64,000 bases of DNA from Diploscapter coronatus (taxonomy: Eukaryota; Nematoda; Chromadorea; Rhabditida; Rhabditidae), in contig OZ038423.1 in assembly GCA_964036155.1 (NCBI GenBank), forward strand, positions 36,037,249-36,101,248, written 5' to 3'. The position numbers were made by a program, and so were the translations under genes. The notes under the pieces were generated by a model that worked only from the letters and a program-made list of their open reading frames with translations, searched no databases and was not told where the DNA came from. Below, in pieces: positions 61,344-64,000 of the stretch; the first letter of the stretch is position 1, and the number at the start of each line of letters is the position of its first letter.

Positions 61344-63898
61344 TCATCTGATAAACAAAAAACAGAAGGTGAGAATGAAGTTGATGCACTGGAAGATAAC
61401 CAGACAGACTAAATCGATTATATCGAAGATCTTGACCCATTTCAATCGGAAGATTTCTTTGGCGACCATCGTCCGGAGGTGTGCAAGAACATCGTGCAGA
61501 GTGGCTAGCAGCTGGGAAGAAGCAGACGAGTATTGAGTCAGAGTCGAAGAAGTGTAGTGGGAAAGGCGACGGCTGCGAGATCGTCTGCTTCGATGTCGAT
61601 GTCGGTGTTTGGAGGAATAGGAACTGGAATGATAATAGGAAGGAGGAGAGGCCGATGGCGGAGGTAATATTGGTTCGGGAACTCCTAAATCGTGTTGATT
61701 AGTGGTTAAAAAGAAACTAATGATCACAGGCTTGCATATGTTCATTACAATCAGAAGGGGATAACCACTCCTGTGATTTGTAGTTCCTTACTTGGATGAA
61801 ATCTTGTGAAAATCCGCTGATGAAATAGCAGAAGCACAATTGTCACCAACACCCCTATCGAGACAAGCAATATTTCGGCCAAGACGTAAATTCCTAAACA
61901 CCGAGACATTTTGGAAAAAGTATCACATTTTACATCTACCTAATTGTGGTAAGTTAGTAGATTTGGGCATGTCATCTCCCACAATTGTCAACATGACAGC
62001 TAGTGATAGAAGCGTTGTCAATCCTAACGTCACCTGAAATGCTTTTTGACGACATTTGAATTATGAACACTTCACTAACTCTTTCAACACGTTCACCCTC
62101 GTTGTTGAATGGAGTAAATAGTCCAGTAAGTGAAAGAAGGGTCACGATGAATGTCGGCACATACAGAACGAACACATAGTACGTGGGACGACGTCGTAGG
62201 TCGACGACATAATGCAACTCCTGAATCATTCTGACTGGAATGCCTTATCGTTTTCTAAATAACTTCATGCGAGATATAATCAACATTGACCATATGTCTA
62301 CGTGAGATTATAAACTAGTTTAATGGGTTATTGTAACTGATAATCGGACTGAAATGATATGCAAATCCATTCTGTTATAATAGTTTTTCATTATTATCAG
62401 TCCTAGGGAGGACAATCGTCAGAAACCCCTTACGACCTACCCTCTATATACTTTTTTCGTCTGACTAAAGTGCTCCCTAGGTCTGATTATTATTCCCTAT
62501 TCTTGGAATAAAAAATAATTTGAATCATCTCACCGCATAAGTGTCTCTTTCGATGTCTTCCACATCTTTCGTTACGACTTCGATCGCTTTGATGTCCCAT
62601 TCAGAATTGCCTATGAACTGGAAAATGTGCGAATAAAATTAATAAAACAAAATTTGTCTGTACATCTAATTTATTATTGATCATCTCACTGCCCACGTTG
62701 TCTGTCGTTATATTCATTTCGTCGAAATCGTACGCCCACGACGATATGTTGACTGTGCATCGCTGATCGTCGAACGGCATTCGGGCGATCTAAATTTAGG
62801 TTTGCATAAATTGTAAATTGTGGATAGCATTCTCACATTTAGTTTGCATCTGGTCGTGTATACACTTGGATTAGACAGTGTGACCATTCCATTGCTTTCA
62901 ATCTGCACCAATCTCCGTTGCTCATCAATTACCTCTTCTTGTGAAATGCTAAAATGCTCAATTTTTAAGATGAAATGATTTAATATACAAATTTACCAAT
63001 TATAAATTATAGTGTCGGGTCTCCAAACAAGAGTCTCTGAAAATTATCAGTAATTTATGTAATGTAAAAAAAAACTAAAATAGTTTCCCGATGCAAATAA
63101 TATATTAGTTTCTAACTTACCTGGTACCATAATCACTTCTCTACCTCCAAATTCTGACATGTTCCATTGTAATCGACTGTCGATAAATTTCTAAGACAAA
63201 ACAATACGACTTTAATTTTAAAAGAAAAATTTACAATTTCAAAATCCGACGAGAAAATGAAGAGTTCTTCTTTCTGTTCCATATAGAGCATCAATAGATA
63301 TCGGATATTTATATGCACATTCAATCGTCTAGAATAGTGTAAAATATAAATAGTAAAATTATACTGTAAAACCTCTAATTAAGATCCCCTCAAAATGCCA
63401 GAACTACCCATTGCCCAACTCAGATCTAGAGTCCGCAAGTGATTTTGCGAAACTGAACATGGTGTTTTAAAACTTACACCACTGAATTGGGCCTATTTGG
63501 AGAAGCAAGAAGGAGTTTTTCTTTTTCAAACCGATGCTTCTATCAAAAGTTGAGCATTGCGTACTTTTGAAAATAGCGACTTTCAAACAGATTGTCGTTA
63601 ACCACGTTTTAAATTGTTTTTGTTCGAAATATGCAGGAGAATGCGAACTACTATACATTTCTGGGTACTTTGACGAGATCCCCTTTTTCGGGTAGAAAGC
63701 ATTCAAATTCATGTAATTTCACAAGTTAGTTAATTGAAAATTGTACCCATTTGCATCTCCCTGCGGCCGAATATTTTTGTTGTAATTGGTGAATAGCTTC
63801 TTGTAAATCGCCTTTTCATACGTGTTTGATAAGCACCTCAAAGGGAATGTGGCAGCAATAATTAGACAGAATAAACTAGACTTCACTATGCCTGGCAT
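61344..63898 (-). CDS. Cys-loop ligand-gated ion channel subunit (LGC type)
   Basis: Plasma-membrane subunit of a pentameric Cys-loop channel, probably cationic. Exons in transcript order: 63747-63898, 63235-63328, 63121-63190, 62997-63036, 62837-62948, 62664-62789, 62534-62617, 62080-62220, 61940-62033, 61792-61893, 61344-61684 (451 aa). Signal peptide, then YEKAIYKKLFTNYNKNIRP typical of the mature N-terminus, WRPDTIIYN, and the Cys loop CKLNIARMPFDDQRC with 13 residues between cysteines. M1 is in the exon at 62080-62220, pore-lining M2 reads VTLGLTTLLSLAVMLTIV, M3 is at 61792-61893 and M4 near the C-terminus. The Glu-containing M1-M2 linker (GERVER) favours cation selectivity. There is no vicinal Cys pair in loop C, so it is not a nicotinic alpha subunit. 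The M3-M4 loop is short and rich in Ser, His, Arg and Pro. The ligand is unknown. Confidence 0.88.
62387..62495. repeat. Inverted repeat in a ligand-gated channel intron
   Basis: ATTATCAGTCCTAGGGAG (to 62410) pairs with CTCCCTAGGTCTGATTAT (from 62473), giving arms of about 20 bp with one central mismatch. A further CGTCAGA/TCTGAC pair lies inside. The element sits within intron 62221-62533 and resembles a small palindromic element or hairpin. Confidence 0.6.
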
Positions 63899-64000
63899 CG
63901 GCTATTGGTTTAATACGAGGAATATTAGTCTTTCTTGTCGATTATTTTGTCATCGGGTTTTGGTTTCAGATGCTTATGTGTGGTATTTTCTAGTAGATGC

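Noticed and set aside
1..64000. CRISPR arrays, tRNA or rRNA genes, bacterial operons
   Set aside because: None was recognised: there are no spaced direct repeat arrays, no tRNA A/B box pairs in proper spacing and no rRNA-like segments. The spliced gene structure is eukaryotic.

Overview
The window is nuclear DNA from a nematode, most likely a rhabditid relative of Caenorhabditis. The evidence is AT-rich sequence with short exons, nematode-type 3' splice sites (TTTTCAG or TTTTAG), candidate spliced-leader acceptors a few bases before start codons, and gene content that matches C. elegans families. No prokaryotic, organellar, CRISPR, tRNA or rRNA feature was recognised.

Layout, left to right. 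(1) 41-5628, plus strand: a two-pore-domain potassium channel of the TWK/K2P family. (2) 5123-26643, plus strand: an ESRP/Fusilli-type RNA-binding protein (sym-2-like) with three RRM domains, spread over introns of 5.4 and 8.4 kb. Its first two exons overlap, in another frame, the possible tail exons of the channel. (3) 29938-42500, minus strand: a La-related protein of the LARP4/5 class in 17 exons, with a 7.4 kb intron. (4) 46171-47556, plus strand: the replication factor SLD-2, divergent from the LARP gene. (5) 53086-57292, plus strand: a secreted M14 zinc carboxypeptidase zymogen. One of its introns holds a complete four-exon minus-strand gene (54363-55032) for a small type II membrane protein. 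(6) 59239-60681, plus strand: a small secreted protein with a Cys-Lys-Pro-Pro-Tyr-Cys motif. (7) 61344-63898, minus strand: a Cys-loop ligand-gated ion channel subunit.

All eight main gene models were built by hand from splice sites, and every model gives a coding length divisible by three. The genes do not form one pathway: two are ion channels, two are RNA-binding proteins, one is a replication-initiation factor and three are membrane-bound or secreted products. From memory, sld-2 and larp-5 also lie close together in C. elegans, so that pair may be conserved synteny.

The long introns and the intergenic gaps are not featureless. They carry dispersed polypyrimidine/polypurine tracts built around a recurrent YRYRCTATTTCT core, sometimes in runs about 45 bp apart, and several long imperfect inverted repeats, some containing the same core. 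These, the possible dual-frame exons, the nested gene and the apparent frequency of GC-AG introns are the most unusual aspects of the window.
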